64,000 nt of DNA from Microbispora hainanensis (GCF_006874475.1 NZ_VIRM01000003.1:62001-126000), one strand, 5' to 3'; shown: positions 36,391 through 49,510, counted from the stretch's first letter. Translations and numbers: made by a program. The notes: generated by a model not told the origin, from the letters alone.

Positions 36391-37734
36391 TCAGGCGAGA
36401 CGCTGCGCCACCAAATCCCACACTACGTCGGCGAGATCCTCTTTGGGACCCCTCGGAATCTCCACGGACCCGCCCTCCGCAGTGAGGACGACCGCCGCGT
36501 TGTCCGGCGTGCCGAACGCGAGGTTCTCCCCGACCTGGTTCACCACGAGCAGGTCGCAGCCCTTGCGTTCCAGCTTGGCTCTGCCGTTGGCCAGGACGTC
36601 GTCGGTCTCCGCCGCGAATCCCACGATCACCCGGGGACGCGGCCCGCCGGCCCCGGCGTCCTCCGCGGCGCCCGGCCCATCGGCCTCGGCGTCCTCCGCG
36701 GCGCCCGGCCCATCGGCCTCGGCGTCCCGCACGGCGCCCGGGCCGTCGCCGGTCTCGCGTCCGTCGCCCGTCGCCTCGGCGTACGTCTCCCGCTTGGCCC
36801 GGCGGATCTCCCCCAGCTCGGCCAGGATGTCTGGATTTTTCGCCAGATGGATCGGATCGGGCTCGGCGGACGATTTCTTGATCTTCGTGTCGCTCTGCCG
36901 TACGGGCCGGAAGTCGGCGACCGCGGCGGCCATCACGACCGCGTCGGCGTGCTCGGCCGCCGCCAGGACCGCGTCGCGCAGCTGCCGCGCCGACTCGACC
37001 CGGACGACCTTCGCGCCCGCGGGGTCGGGCAGCGTCACGTTCGCCGCCACGAGCGTGACCTCCGCGCCCCGGGCGACGGCCGTACGGGCGAAGGCGTAGC
37101 CCTGCAGCCCGGAAGACCGGTTGCCGATGAAGCGCACGGGGTCGATCGCCTCGCGGGTGCCTCCGGCAGAGACGACGACGTGCCGGCCGGCCAGGTCCTC
37201 GCGCCGCCCGGCCAGCACCCGGCGGCACACCTCGAAGATCTCGGCGGGGTCGGGCAGCCGCCCGGGGCCGGTGTCGGCGCCGGTGAGCCGGCCGACGGCG
37301 GGCTCGATCACGATCGCGCCGCGCTCGCGCAGCGTCGCCACGTTCGCCCGTGTGGCCGGGTGCTCCCACATCTCGGTGTGCATAGCGGGCGCGAACACCA
37401 CCGGGCACCGTGCCGTGAGCAGGGTGTTGGTGAGCAGGTCGTTGGCCAGCCCGTGCGCGGCGCGGGCCAGCACGTCCGCCGTCGCCGGGGCGACGACCAC
37501 CAGGTCGGCGGACTGCCCGATGCGCACGTGCGGCACCTCGTGCACCGACTCCCACACCTCGGTGGTCACCGGATTGCCCGACAGCGCGGCCCAGGTCGGC
37601 TCGCCGACGAACCGCAGAGCGTCACGGGTCGGCACGACGCGCACGTCGTGCCCCGACTCGGTGAACAGGCGGAGCAGCTCGCAGGACTTGTAGACCGCGA
37701 TGCCGGCGCTCACGCCCAGCACGACAGACGTCAT
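36391..37734 (-). CDS. coaBC: Bifunctional phosphopantothenoylcysteine decarboxylase / phosphopantothenate-cysteine ligase
   Basis: The 447-residue fusion performs two steps of coenzyme A synthesis. The N-terminal flavoprotein half has GVSAGIAVYKSCELLR, GNPVTTEVWESVHEVPHV and NTLLTARCPVVFAPAMHTEMW. The C-terminal ligase half has SAGGTREAIDPVRFIGNRSSG and AAAVADFRP. A linker of about 45 residues in the ligase half consists of 11-residue acidic repeats (DAEADGPGAAE), absent from most homologues. It follows rpoZ by 14 bases. Confidence 0.94.
   Translation of the reverse strand: MTSVVLGVSAGIAVYKSCELLRLFTESGHDVRVVPTRDALRFVGEPTWAALSGNPVTTEVWESVHEVPHVRIGQSADLVVVAPATADVLARAAHGLANDLLTNTLLTARCPVVFAPAMHTEMWEHPATRANVATLRERGAIVIEPAVGRLTGADTGPGRLPDPAEIFEVCRRVLAGRREDLAGRHVVVSAGGTREAIDPVRFIGNRSSGLQGYAFARTAVARGAEVTLVAANVTLPDPAGAKVVRVESARQLRDAVLAAAEHADAVVMAAAVADFRPVRQSDTKIKKSSAEPDPIHLAKNPDILAELGEIRRAKRETYAEATGDGRETGDGPGAVRDAEADGPGAAEDAEADGPGAAEDAGAGGPRPRVIVGFAAETDDVLANGRAKLERKGCDLLVVNQVGENLAFGTPDNAAVVLTAEGGSVEIPRGPKEDLADVVWDLVAQRLA
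36655..36753. repeat. 33-bp tandem repeat within coaBC
   Basis: Two exact 33-base units start at 36655 and 36688, with a diverged third at 36721. Each begins GGCGTCCTCCGCGGCGCCCG and together they encode the acidic DAEADGPGAAE repeats. The position is a surface loop in the ligase domain by homology (inference). Confidence 0.93.
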
Positions 37735-37748
37735 GACGGAGGCGGCGC

Positions 37749-38012
37749 TCAGCCCTCGATGGGCTCAGAGGTGAGGAGGCCCTCGGAGATCTCGCGCAGC
37801 GCGATGGACAGCGGCTTCTCCTGGGCGTGGGTCTCCACGAGGGGCCCCACGTACTCCAGCAGGCCCTCGCCGAGCTGCGAGTAGTAGGCGTTGATCTGGC
37901 GCGCCCGCTTCGCACCCATGATCACGAGGCTGTACTTGCTGTCGACGATGTCGAGAAGTGCGTCGATCGACGGGTTGGTGATGCCTTCCGCGTAGGCGGA
38001 GCTGCTTGCCAC
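37749..38012 (-). CDS. rpoZ: DNA-directed RNA polymerase omega subunit
   Basis: The 87-residue protein has the omega features [29 protein letters not shown] and the downstream [25 protein letters not shown]. It stabilises the beta' subunit. The GTG start is preceded by AGGGGA. It lies 13 bases after gmk, in the common gmk-rpoZ-coaBC order. Confidence 0.95.
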   Translation of the reverse strand: MASSSAYAEGITNPSIDALLDIVDSKYSLVIMGAKRARQINAYYSQLGEGLLEYVGPLVETHAQEKPLSIALREISEGLLTSEPIEG

Positions 38013-38025
38013 GTCAGTGATTCCC

Positions 38026-38661
38026 CTAGCTAGGTGAGTTTCCCATCAAGGTTATCAGCCGGTGGCACACGTCCTTGACGGACGTGTTGACGATCGTGAG
38101 ATCGAACTCCTTCTCCGCCGCCAGCTCGATCCGGGCCATCTCCAGGCGCCGGGCGATCACGTCGGGAGGCTCGGTGCCGCGGCCGCGCAGCCGCCGCTCC
38201 AGCTCCTCCCAGCTCGGCGGGGCGAGGAACACCAGCAGGGCATCGGGCATCGTCTTGCGCACCTGCCTGGCGCCCTGGAGGTCGATCTCCAGCAGGGTGG
38301 GGACCCCTGTCGCCAGCTTCTCCAGCACCGGCCCTCTGGGCGTGCCGTAGCGGTTGCCGGCGAACTCGGCCCACTCCAGAAGCTCCGCGGAGGCGACGAG
38401 CCGGTCGAACTCGTCGTTGCCGGCGAAGAAGTACTCCACGCCGTGCTGCTCCCCCGGGCGGGGCTTCCGGGTTGTCACCGAGACCGACAGCCACACCTCT
38501 GGGTGGGACCGCCGGAGCTCGGCGACGACCGTGGACTTCCCCACACCCGACGGACCGGACAGGACCGTCAGGCGCGGGCGAGGCATGGAGTCACCGCCGT
38601 GTGTCCTGGACCCGCTGGTCGCGACTGCCTCGTGGGCCCGATCTCCAGCGGACCGGGACAT
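38026..38661 (-). CDS. gmk: Guanylate kinase
   Basis: The 211-residue enzyme contains P-loop [23 protein letters not shown], the GMP-binding region [13 protein letters not shown] and [11 protein letters not shown]. It phosphorylates GMP to GDP. The ATG at 38661 has GGAG nine bases upstream and gives a 25-residue N-terminal extension, as in other actinobacteria. An ATG at 38586 would give a minimal enzyme. Confidence 0.94.
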   Translation of the reverse strand: MSRSAGDRAHEAVATSGSRTHGGDSMPRPRLTVLSGPSGVGKSTVVAELRRSHPEVWLSVSVTTRKPRPGEQHGVEYFFAGNDEFDRLVASAELLEWAEFAGNRYGTPRGPVLEKLATGVPTLLEIDLQGARQVRKTMPDALLVFLAPPSWEELERRLRGRGTEPPDVIARRLEMARIELAAEKEFDLTIVNTSVKDVCHRLITLMGNSPS

Positions 38662-38708
38662 GTCGGTCACTCCGTACCCCCGTGAAACTCGCTCGTACGT
38701 CGCCGAGA

Positions 38709-39032
38709 TCAGCTCTCGGCGCCGCCGAACTCGCGCTCCAGGGAGGCGCGCTGGTTGGCGCCGAGACCCCGCACGCGGCGGGATTCGGCGATACCAAGGC
38801 GCTCCATGAGCTGCTTGGCGCGGACCTTGCCGACGCCAGGGAGCGACTCCAGCAGAGCCGAGACCTTCATCTTGCCGATGACGTCGTCGGTCTGCCCATC
38901 CTTCAGCACCTCAGCCAGCGAAACCGCGCCGTGCTTGAGCCGGTTCTTGACCTCGGCACGCTCCTTGCGTGCCTTGGCAGCCTTCTCAAGAGCTGCGGCG
39001 CGCTGCTCGGGGGTCAGGGGAGGAAGAGCCAC
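38709..39032 (-). CDS. mihF: Integration host factor, actinobacterial type (mIHF)
   Basis: The 107-residue nucleoid protein has a basic helical start ([20 protein letters not shown]) and a helix-two-turn-helix DNA-binding core ([25 protein letters not shown]) that is diagnostic for mIHF. It compacts and organises DNA and affects development in streptomycetes. It heads the mihF-gmk-rpoZ-coaBC group and has an AT-rich upstream region. Confidence 0.95.
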   Translation of the reverse strand: MALPPLTPEQRAAALEKAAKARKERAEVKNRLKHGAVSLAEVLKDGQTDDVIGKMKVSALLESLPGVGKVRAKQLMERLGIAESRRVRGLGANQRASLEREFGGAES

Positions 39033-39109
39033 GCCGGGTCACCTCGAATTTCTTGTCGATGTACTCGGACGGGAGGGGAAACTAGCTGGTCTTGGCCGTA
39101 ACGGCAACG

Positions 39110-39195
39110 TCAAGGGCGGTTTCTCGGACTACAAAATTGATTTTACTACTTTTGGTATTCGAAAAGTCACTCTTCGTAGATCAAAACCGCCTCAG
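39110..39195 (-). promoter_or_regulatory. AT-rich promoter region of mihF
   Basis: This is the most AT-rich stretch of the window. On the minus strand it holds GTGACT, then 18 bases later a -10-like TAGTAAAAT, plus TTGATC and TTGACG boxes. It would give a leader of roughly 100 bases. Such AT-rich control regions fit strong growth-linked expression of nucleoid proteins. Confidence 0.5.
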
Positions 39196-39251
39196 CAGGC
39201 CCTAAGCAGGATGACGCAAGGTGACGGCGTCCGAGGCCGGAGAGGGCCCGC

Positions 39252-39950
39252 TCAGGCGCTCACGCGGCGCAGCGCGGCGGCGATCCCGGCGGCCGCCGCC
39301 CCGGGGTCGGGCGCCCCGGTGATGGGCCGTCCGATCACCAGCAGATCGGCCCCCTGGGCGATCGCGTACTCCGGCGTGGCCACCCGCGCCTGGTCCTGGG
39401 TGTCGGCGCCGGCGGGCCGCACGCCAGGAGTGATCAATGTCACGTCCGGGCCGACCTCGTCGCGTACGGCCGCGACCTCCCTGGGCGAGCAGACGAGGGC
39501 CTGGGCGCCCGCCCCGACGGCCACGGCGGCCATACGGCGCGCGATGTCGGCAGGGGGTCCCTGGATGCCTATCTCGCCGAGATCCGCCTCGGAAAGCGAC
39601 GTCAGGAGCGTCACGGCCGCGATCTGGGTGTTGGGGGCCGCCTCGACGGCCGCCTTGACCATCGCGTGACCCCCCGCGGCGTGCACGGTGAGGTACGTCG
39701 GCTTGAGCCGGGCCACCGCCCGGGTGGCGGCGCCGACGGTGTTGGGGATGTCGTGCAGCTTGAGGTCCAGGAAGACCTGCACGCCGCTCGCGCCGCGCAC
39801 CGAGGCGATCACGTCGGGCCCGTAGCGCAGATAGAGCTCCAGCCCCACCTTCACCGTGGAAACGTGCGGGGTGACCAGACCGGCCCAGCGGGCCGCGGTC
39901 TCCATGTCGGGCGCGTCCAGGGCGACGGCGATGGGAGCAGGCGTGGTCAA
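39252..39950 (-). CDS. pyrF: Orotidine 5'-phosphate decarboxylase
   Basis: The 232-residue protein has IAVALDAPDM, VFLDLKLHDIPNTV with the catalytic Asp-Lys-Asp array and TPGVRPAGADTQDQARVATP. It makes UMP. The TTG start at 39950 overlaps the pyrD stop and follows AGGAG at eight bases. It is the last gene of the pyr operon. Confidence 0.95.
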   Translation of the reverse strand: MTTPAPIAVALDAPDMETAARWAGLVTPHVSTVKVGLELYLRYGPDVIASVRGASGVQVFLDLKLHDIPNTVGAATRAVARLKPTYLTVHAAGGHAMVKAAVEAAPNTQIAAVTLLTSLSEADLGEIGIQGPPADIARRMAAVAVGAGAQALVCSPREVAAVRDEVGPDVTLITPGVRPAGADTQDQARVATPEYAIAQGADLLVIGRPITGAPDPGAAAAGIAAALRRVSA

Positions 39951-40921
39951 AGCGAACTCTCCTCGAGATCTGTGCGTGTTCGTGGTTGCGCGCCCGCCGG
40001 GCGGTGGGCCAGGCCCACGGCGTCGGCGAGCCGGTCGAACCCCCGCTCCTGCAGAAGCTCCTCAAGCTCCCTCAGGACGCGCGGGCAGGCGTAGGGGTCG
40101 TGGAACAGCGCCGTGCCCACAGCGACGGCGCAGGCGCCCGCCAGGACGAGCTCAAGGGCGTCCCTGCCCGTCGTCACGCCGCCCATGCCGATGATGGGCA
40201 CTCCCGGCAGCGCCGCGTGCACCTGCCACACGCAGCGCACCGCCAGGGGCCGTACGGCGGGGCCGGACAGACCGCCGGTGCCGGCCGCGAGCGAGGGGCG
40301 CATCGTGTCCACGTCGATGCTCATCCCGATCGGGTTGTTGATCATGGCGAGGGCGTCGGCGCCGCCGTCCACGCACGCGCGTGCGACCGCGACGACGTCC
40401 GCCACGTCCGGGGACAGCTTGGCGATCACCGGCACCTCGTACGGCGTGGCCGCGCGCACCGAGGCCACGACCTCCGCCGCGGCGGCCCCCTCGCGGGCGA
40501 ACACCCTGCCGCGGTCCTCGACGTTCGGGCACGACAGGTTGATCTCCACGGCGGTGATGCCCTCGACGCCGGCCAGGCGCCGCGCCAGCGCGGTGTACTC
40601 GGTCACGGTGCCGCCGCCGATCGACACGACCGTGCGGGCTCCGCGCTCGGCCAGCCACGGCAGCTCGCGCTCCAGGAACGCCTCGACGCCGGGGCCCTGC
40701 AGGCCGACGGCGTTCAGCAGCCCGGAGGGGGTCTCGGCCATCCGGGGCGTCGGCCGTCCCGCGCGCGGGGCCATGGTGATCGACCGGGTGACGAACGCGC
40801 CCAGCCGGTGGACGTCGGAGAACTGGGCCAGCTCGCGGCCCGTCCCGCCGCAGCCCGAGGCGGTCAGCACGGGGTTGGGCAGCTCCACATGGGCCAGGTA
40901 CGTGCGCAGGTCGGCGGTCAC
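39947..40921 (-). CDS. pyrD: Dihydroorotate dehydrogenase, class 1B catalytic subunit
   Basis: The 324-residue flavoprotein has the catalytic Cys motif EINLSCPNVEDRG, AKLSPDV and MGGVTTGRDALELVLAGA. The Cys, rather than Ser, marks class 1, and the adjacent pyrK marks class 1B (NAD-linked). It oxidises dihydroorotate to orotate. It overlaps pyrF by TTGA and follows pyrK by 21 bases. The C-terminal 25 residues (LQERGFDRLADAVGLAHR) extend past the barrel. Confidence 0.94.
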   Translation of the reverse strand: MTADLRTYLAHVELPNPVLTASGCGGTGRELAQFSDVHRLGAFVTRSITMAPRAGRPTPRMAETPSGLLNAVGLQGPGVEAFLERELPWLAERGARTVVSIGGGTVTEYTALARRLAGVEGITAVEINLSCPNVEDRGRVFAREGAAAAEVVASVRAATPYEVPVIAKLSPDVADVVAVARACVDGGADALAMINNPIGMSIDVDTMRPSLAAGTGGLSGPAVRPLAVRCVWQVHAALPGVPIIGMGGVTTGRDALELVLAGACAVAVGTALFHDPYACPRVLRELEELLQERGFDRLADAVGLAHRPAGAQPRTRTDLEESSL

Positions 40922-40942
40922 GGCCGCCTCCCCCGCCCCGGC

Positions 40943-41800
40943 TCAGGCATGCCGTCCGCCGGGCGCGCCGAGCGCGTCGAACGGGATCGTCCCGACGTCG
41001 TCGAACCGCACCCGCTCGCCCCGGAACACCGGCCCCTCGGTGCAGGCGCGGACCATGCGGGTCACGCCGTCGTCGCCGATGACCGGCACGACGCACGTCA
41101 TGCAGACCCCGATGCCGCAGGCCATGGACTCCTCCACGGCCACCTGCACGGGGATGCCGAACTCGGCGGCGACCGCCGTGACGCCGCGCAGCGTCACCAT
41201 CGGCCCGCACGCGTAGACCGCGTCGGCCCGCGCGTCGGCGATCACCCCGGGCAGCACGTCGGTCACCGTGCCGCGCATGCCCAGCGAGCCGTCCTCGGTC
41301 GTCAGCGTGGTCGTCTCGCCCATCCTGCGGGCCCGCAGCGCCCCGAAGACCCGGTCGGCCGACGGCGCCCCCAGCACGAAGTCGATGCGGCAGCCCCGCT
41401 GCTGCAGCGCGTCCGCCAGCGCGAACAGCGGCGCCGCGCCGTGCTCGTCGCCGACCAGTACGCAGGTGCAGGGGTCGCGGGGCAGGGGGAACGGACGGCC
41501 GAGCGGGCCGACCAGGTCGAGCGTGTCGCGCGCCCGGAGGTCGGCGAGCCAGGCCGTCCCGGCACCGCGCACGCCGAAGACGAGCTCCACCGTGCCACCG
41601 TAGTCCGGCTTCACGTCGTGGATCGTGAAGGCCCGCCGGGTGAGCATCGAGGAGTTGCGGCCTCCGACGGCGACCGTGACGAAGTGGCCGGGCCGGAACC
41701 GGTCGGCGATGCCCGGTGCGACGACCGTGAGCGCATGGTAGGCGTCCACGCGGCGCGTCGTCAGCACCGTCCCCGTGACCTGAACCGGACTCCCGGCCAC
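40943..41800 (-). CDS. pyrK: Dihydroorotate dehydrogenase B electron-transfer subunit
   Basis: The 285-residue subunit has a FAD-binding barrel (RPGHFVTVAVGG), a NAD-binding domain (GPLGRPFPLPRDPCTCVLVGDEHG) and a C-terminal [2Fe-2S] cysteine set in SMACGIGVCMTC followed by Cys in RACTEGP. It passes electrons from PyrD to NAD. The GTG at 41800 follows GGAGGAAGGGA. A 32-bp repeat separates it from carB. Confidence 0.93.
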   Translation of the reverse strand: MAGSPVQVTGTVLTTRRVDAYHALTVVAPGIADRFRPGHFVTVAVGGRNSSMLTRRAFTIHDVKPDYGGTVELVFGVRGAGTAWLADLRARDTLDLVGPLGRPFPLPRDPCTCVLVGDEHGAAPLFALADALQQRGCRIDFVLGAPSADRVFGALRARRMGETTTLTTEDGSLGMRGTVTDVLPGVIADARADAVYACGPMVTLRGVTAVAAEFGIPVQVAVEESMACGIGVCMTCVVPVIGDDGVTRMVRACTEGPVFRGERVRFDDVGTIPFDALGAPGGRHA

Positions 41801-41817
41801 TCCCTTCCTCCCTGCCT

Positions 41818-41893
41818 ATGGCGCTCGCTTCCCTCACGCCACCCTGCTCATGGCGCTCGCTTCCCTCACGCCACCCTGCTCATGGCGCTCGCT
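41818..41893. repeat. 32-bp tandem repeat between carB and pyrK
   Basis: Two exact units begin ATGGCGCTCGCTTCCCTCAC at 41818 and 41850, with a third truncated copy from 41882. It fills nearly all of the 114-base gap inside the pyr operon. On the minus strand each unit contains GGGAAGCGAGCGCC. Confidence 0.95.
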
Positions 41894-41914
41894 CCGCTCG
41901 CGCGTCCTCCGCGT

Positions 41915-45185
<3,271 letters not shown>

Positions 45186-45193
<8 letters not shown>

Positions 45194-46412
45194 CCTTGGC
45201 CCCCTTCTTGTCGTCGGTGTCCTCGGTCGCGCTCCGTCGTGCCTGGGGCGCGCCAAATGACTGAGCCTCGCTCGCAGGTGGGGAGACACGCTGCGCGCCG
45301 CTCCCTCGCTCCCTCCTGCGCTCCATCAGCTCGCAGAACTCGTCGAACAGGTACGCGGCGTCGTGCGGGCCCGCGGCCGCCTCGGGGTGGTACTGCACGC
45401 TGAACGCGGGACGGTCCAGCAGGCGCAGCCCCTCGACGCAGTCGTCGTTGAGGTTGACGTGGCTCACCTCGGCCGCGCCGTACGGGGTCTCGAAGGGGCC
45501 GTCGAGCGGCGCGCGCACGGCGAAGCCGTGGTTGTGCGCGGAGATCTCGACCTTGCCGGTCCTGCGGTCCTGCACCGGCTGGTTCACCCCGCGGTGGCCG
45601 TACCGCAGCTTGTAGGTGCCGAGGCCGAGCGCCCGCCCGAGGATCTGGTTGCCGAAGCAGATGCCGAAGAACGGCACGCCCGCGTCCAGCACCTCGCGCA
45701 GCGACTCGACCGCGTAGTCGGCCGTGGCCGGGTCGCCGGGGCCGTTGGAGAAGAAGACGCCGTCCGGGTCGAGGGCGAGGATGTCGGCCGCCGTGACGGT
45801 CGCCGGCAGCACGTGCACCTCGCAGCCCCGCTCGGACATCCGCTCCGGCGTCATCGCCTTGATGCCCAGGTCGACCGCGGCGACGGTGAAGCGCTTGCGG
45901 CCGCGCGCCGGCACGACGTACGGCTCGGCCGTGCTGACCTCGCGGGCCAGGTCGGCGCCCTCCATGCCGGGTGAGCGCCGCACCCGCTCGACCAGCTCGC
46001 CGATGTCGCCGCCCTCGCTGAAGACGCCCGCGCGCATCGCGCCGCGCTCGCGCAGGTGGCGGGTGAGGGCGCGGGTGCCGGGCATGGCGATGCCGACCAC
46101 GCCCTGGTCGCGCAGGTAGTCGTCGAGCGTCCTGCGGGAGCGCCAGTTCGACGGGATCCGGGACGGCTCGCGCACCACGTAGCCCGCGACCCAGACCCTG
46201 CCGGACTCGGGGTCCTCGTCGTTGACGCCGGTGTTGCCGATGTGCGGGGCGGTCATCGCCACGATCTGGCGGTGGTAGGAGGGGTCGGTGAGCGTCTCCT
46301 GGTAGCCGGTCATGCCGGTGTTGAAGACCATCTCGCCGAACGTCTCGCCCACGGCGCCGTACGGGGTTCCCTCGAAGACGCGTCCGTCCTCGAGCACGAG
46401 CAGGGCTGTCAT
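45186..46412 (-). CDS. carA: Carbamoyl phosphate synthase small subunit
   Basis: The 408-residue glutaminase has an N-terminal CPSase_sm domain ([35 protein letters not shown]). The class I amidotransferase domain has [12 protein letters not shown] (catalytic Cys) and VQYHPEA. The last 44 residues ([19 protein letters not shown] and so on) extend beyond the usual end and appear to derive from repeat-like sequence; they overlap the carB start. It overlaps pyrC by ATGA. Confidence 0.94.
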
Positions 46413-47740
46413 ACGAGCTTCCCTTCGAGAACGGTGGGGCGGCCGCGCAGGAACGTCGCGACGACGCGGCCGGGCAGGGTCAGCCCCTCGTAGGGGGTGT
46501 TGCGGCTCTTCGACGTCATCGCGGACGGGTCCACCGGCTGCCGGACCGACGGGTCGTACAGCGTGACGTTGCCGGGGGCGCCGGCCTCGATCGGGCGGCC
46601 GTGGCCGGCGAGCCTGCCGATCCTGGCCGGCCGCGCGGACATGCGGTCGGCCACCCCGGCCCAGTCGAGCAGCCCGGTCTCGACCATGGCCTCCTGGACC
46701 ACGGACAGAGCCGTCTCCAGGCCGATCATGCCCATGGCCGCCGCGGCCCACTCGGTCTCCTTGTCCTCGACCGGGTGGGGCGCGTGGTCGGTGGCCACGC
46801 AGTCGATCGTGCCGTCGGCCAGCGCCTCGCGCAGCGCCCGCACGTCGTCGGCGGTGCGCAGCGGCGGGTTCACCTTGTAGATCGGGTTGTATGGCCCCAG
46901 CGGCGAGCTCTCCGCGCAGGAGTCGGTCAGCAGCAGGTGGTGGGGGGTGACCTCGGCGGTCACGTCCCAGCCCTTCGACTTGGCCCAGCGGATGATCTCG
47001 ACCGAGCCCGCGGTGGAGACGTGGCAGACGTGCAGCCGGGAGCCGACGTGCGCGGCGAGCAGGCAGTCGCGCGCGATGATCGCCTCCTCGGCGACCGCCG
47101 GCCAGCCGGTCAGGCCGAGCCTGGCCGACACCTCGCCCTCGTTGAGCTGGGCGCCCTCGGTCAGCCGGGGCTCCTGGGCGTGCTGGGCGACGACGCCGCC
47201 GAACGCCTTGACATACTCCAGCGCCCGGCGCATCAGCACGGCGTCGGACACGCACTTGCCGTCGTCGGAGAAGACCCGCACGCGGGCCGCGGAGTCGGCC
47301 ATCGCGCCGAGCTCGGCGAGCTGGCGGCCTTCGAGGCCGGAGGTCACCGCGCCCACGGGCTGCACGTCGCAGTGGCCGAATTCCTGGCCGAGCCGCCAGA
47401 CCTGCTCCACCACGCCGGCGGTGTCGGCCACCGGGGAGGTGTTGGCCATCGCGTGGACGGCGGTGTATCCGCCCCGCGCCGCGGCCTGGGTGCCGGTCTC
47501 GACGGTCTCGGCGTCCTCCCGGCCGGGCTCGCGCAGGTGGGTGTGCAGGTCGACCAGGCCGGGCAGGGCGACCAGCCCGTCGGCGTCGATCGTCTGTCCG
47601 GCCTTCGCGCCCGAGAGGTCGCCGATCTCCGCCACGACGCCGTCGCGCAGCAGGATGTCGCCGGGGGCGCCGCCCAGGATCCGCGCGCCCTTGATGAGGA
47701 TGGTGGTCACAGTTCCCTCGTGAACGTCGTACGTGCTCAT
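46409..47740 (-). CDS. pyrC: Dihydroorotase
   Basis: The 443-residue metalloenzyme has the zinc motif [33 protein letters not shown] and [10 protein letters not shown]. It closes carbamoyl aspartate to dihydroorotate. The ATG at 47740 follows GGAGG and overlaps the pyrB stop. A GTG ten codons further in would also fit the family start. Confidence 0.94.
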   Translation of the reverse strand: MSTYDVHEGTVTTILIKGARILGGAPGDILLRDGVVAEIGDLSGAKAGQTIDADGLVALPGLVDLHTHLREPGREDAETVETGTQAAARGGYTAVHAMANTSPVADTAGVVEQVWRLGQEFGHCDVQPVGAVTSGLEGRQLAELGAMADSAARVRVFSDDGKCVSDAVLMRRALEYVKAFGGVVAQHAQEPRLTEGAQLNEGEVSARLGLTGWPAVAEEAIIARDCLLAAHVGSRLHVCHVSTAGSVEIIRWAKSKGWDVTAEVTPHHLLLTDSCAESSPLGPYNPIYKVNPPLRTADDVRALREALADGTIDCVATDHAPHPVEDKETEWAAAAMGMIGLETALSVVQEAMVETGLLDWAGVADRMSARPARIGRLAGHGRPIEAGAPGNVTLYDPSVRQPVDPSAMTSKSRNTPYEGLTLPGRVVATFLRGRPTVLEGKLV

Positions 47741-48672
47741 TCGGCGCCTCCGATCGCGGGCTCGGAACCGCCGAGCAGCAGGTAGAGGACGGCCATCCGG
47801 ACCGTCACGCCGTTGGTGACCTGCTCGACGATCGTCGAGCGCGGCGAGTCGGCGACCTCCGCGGAGATCTCCATGCCGCGGTTCATCGGGCCGGGGTGCA
47901 TGACGACGGCGTCGTCGTGCAGGCGGGCGAAGCGGTCGCGGTCGAGGCCGTAGCGGCGGCTGTACTCCCGCGCCGAGGGGAAGTAGGCCGCGTTCATCCG
48001 TTCGAGCTGGACCCGCAGCATCATCACGACGTCCGACTTGGGCAGCACGGCGTCGAGGTCGTACGAGACCTGGCAGGGCCAGGTCTCGACGGCCACCGGC
48101 AGCAGGGTCGGCGGGGCGACCAGCGTCACCTCCGCGCCGAGCGTGTGCAGCAGCAGCACGTTGGACCGGGCGACCCGGCTGTGCAGCACGTCGCCCACGA
48201 TGGCGATCTTCAGGCCCTCCAGGCGGCCGAGCCTGCGGCGGATGCTGAAGGCGTCGAGCAGCGCCTGGGTGGGGTGCTCGTGGGTGCCGTCCCCGGCGTT
48301 GATCACGCTGCCGCGCACCCAGGTGGCCAGGCGGTGCGGCGCGCCCGAGGCGCTGTGCCGGATCACCACCGCGTCGGCGCCCATGGCCTCCAGGGTGAGC
48401 GCGGTGTCCTTCAGCGACTCGCCCTTGGACACGCTCGACCCCTTGGCCGAGAAGTTGATCACATCGGCCGACAGGCGCTTGGCCGCGGCCTCGAAGGAGA
48501 TGCGGGTGCGGGTTGAGTCCTCGAAGAAGAGGTTCACCACCGTGCGGCCGCGCAGCGTCGGCAGCTTCTTGATGGACCGCTGCGAGACCTGCGCCAGCTC
48601 CTCGGCCGTGTCGAGGATGAGGAGCGCGTCGTCGCGGGTGAGGTCGCCGGTCGAGATCAGGTGATGCTTCAT
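47737..48672 (-). CDS. pyrB: Aspartate carbamoyltransferase catalytic subunit
   Basis: The 311-residue enzyme contains the carbamoyl-phosphate motif [30 protein letters not shown], and MHPGPMNRG. It joins carbamoyl phosphate to aspartate. No regulatory PyrI subunit is present, as usual in actinobacteria. It is coupled to pyrR and pyrC by ATGA overlaps. Confidence 0.96.
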   Translation of the reverse strand: MKHHLISTGDLTRDDALLILDTAEELAQVSQRSIKKLPTLRGRTVVNLFFEDSTRTRISFEAAAKRLSADVINFSAKGSSVSKGESLKDTALTLEAMGADAVVIRHSASGAPHRLATWVRGSVINAGDGTHEHPTQALLDAFSIRRRLGRLEGLKIAIVGDVLHSRVARSNVLLLHTLGAEVTLVAPPTLLPVAVETWPCQVSYDLDAVLPKSDVVMMLRVQLERMNAAYFPSAREYSRRYGLDRDRFARLHDDAVVMHPGPMNRGMEISAEVADSPRSTIVEQVTNGVTVRMAVLYLLLGGSEPAIGGAE

Positions 48673-49226
48673 CGGTCGTCCTCCTTGATGAGCACGACCG
48701 CGTCGCGTCCGTCGGTCTCCTCAAGGAAGACCTTGACCTTCTCGCTCTTGGAGGTCGGCAGGTTCTTGCCGACGTAGTCGGCGCGGATCGGCAGCTCGCG
48801 GTGGCCGCGGTCGACGAGCGTGGCGAGCTGGACGGCCCTGGGCCTGCCCACGTCGTTCAGCGCGTCGAGCGCGGCGCGGACGGTGCGGCCGGAGTAGAGG
48901 ACGTCGTCCACGAGGACGACGGTCCTGCCGTCCACACCGTCCTGGGGCAGTTCGGTGCGGCCGAGCGGACGTGCGGGCCGCAGGCGCAGATCGTCGCGGT
49001 ACATCGTGACGTCGATGGCGCCGACGGGGACTTTGATTTCCTCGAACTGGGCGATGCGCCCGGCGATGCGGTGCGCGAGGGTGGCGCCGCGGGTGGGGAT
49101 CCCGATCAGGACGATGTTCTCCGCACCCCTGGTGCGTTCGAGGATCTCGTGTGCGATCCGGGTGAGCGCCCGGTGGATGTCGGGCCCCTCCAGTACGGCG
49201 CGGGCCTGATTTCGGGCATCAGACAT
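48669..49226 (-). CDS. pyrR: Bifunctional pyrimidine regulatory protein / uracil phosphoribosyltransferase
   Basis: The 185-residue protein has the PRPP-binding loop [18 protein letters not shown] and [14 protein letters not shown], plus the basic [17 protein letters not shown] region that contacts RNA. It represses the pyr operon when UMP is high. The ATG at 49226 follows AAAGGTGGTGA; an upstream TTG at 49229 is also possible. It heads the operon. Confidence 0.95.
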   Translation of the reverse strand: MSDARNQARAVLEGPDIHRALTRIAHEILERTRGAENIVLIGIPTRGATLAHRIAGRIAQFEEIKVPVGAIDVTMYRDDLRLRPARPLGRTELPQDGVDGRTVVLVDDVLYSGRTVRAALDALNDVGRPRAVQLATLVDRGHRELPIRADYVGKNLPTSKSEKVKVFLEETDGRDAVVLIKEDDR

Positions 49227-49239
49227 CAAAAAGTCACCA

Positions 49240-49264
49240 CCTTTCCCGCCTCACGGGACGGGTC
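49240..49264 (-). promoter_or_regulatory. PyrR RNA-binding loop in the pyr leader
   Basis: The minus-strand RNA GACCCGUCCCGUGAGGCGGG followed by AAAGG matches the known PyrR-binding pattern (UCC...GAGG in a hairpin loop). It lies 13 bases before pyrR, overlapping the ribosome-binding region, so PyrR-UMP would most likely block translation rather than cause termination. Confidence 0.8.
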
Positions 49265-49287
49265 TTAAAAGGGTGTCGGTTCTGCTT

Positions 49288-49293
49288 AGAGTA
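49288..49293 (-). promoter_or_regulatory. Candidate -10 box of the pyr operon
   Basis: TACTCT on the minus strand would start transcription near 49281, giving a leader of about 55 bases that contains the PyrR loop. No clear -35 is visible. Confidence 0.4.
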
Positions 49294-49491
49294 TCAGGGC
49301 CGTCTGCGAACCCCCCTCCCGCCAGGGGTGATGCCATCGCGGAGGGCGTTCGCCCTCGGCGTGACGAGGACGCGCCGGGGCCTCAGGGGGACCCCCGGCG
49401 CCGTTCACGGGACGCGCCGGGGACGTCCGGGAGACGGGCGAGGGACGTGCCGGGGATCGGAAGCCACATCACACCGGGTGTCGGTGATTTC
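49294..49491. other. Intergenic DNA between the divergent pyrR and bldD promoters
   Basis: About 200 bases of GC-rich sequence with GGGACGCGCCGGGGACGTCC-type repeats. No gene or structured RNA was recognised. Two open frames crossing it lack coding character. Confidence 0.5.
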
Positions 49492-49510
49492 GGTGAGAGC
49501 ACTGTTTCAC
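49492..49510. promoter_or_regulatory. Candidate BldD box (autoregulation)
   Basis: GGTGAGAGCACTGTTTCAC has the GTGA...TCAC half-site arrangement of BldD operators and sits 20 bases upstream of the bldD -35. A second GGTGA lies just before it at 49483. BldD represses its own gene in streptomycetes. Confidence 0.55.
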
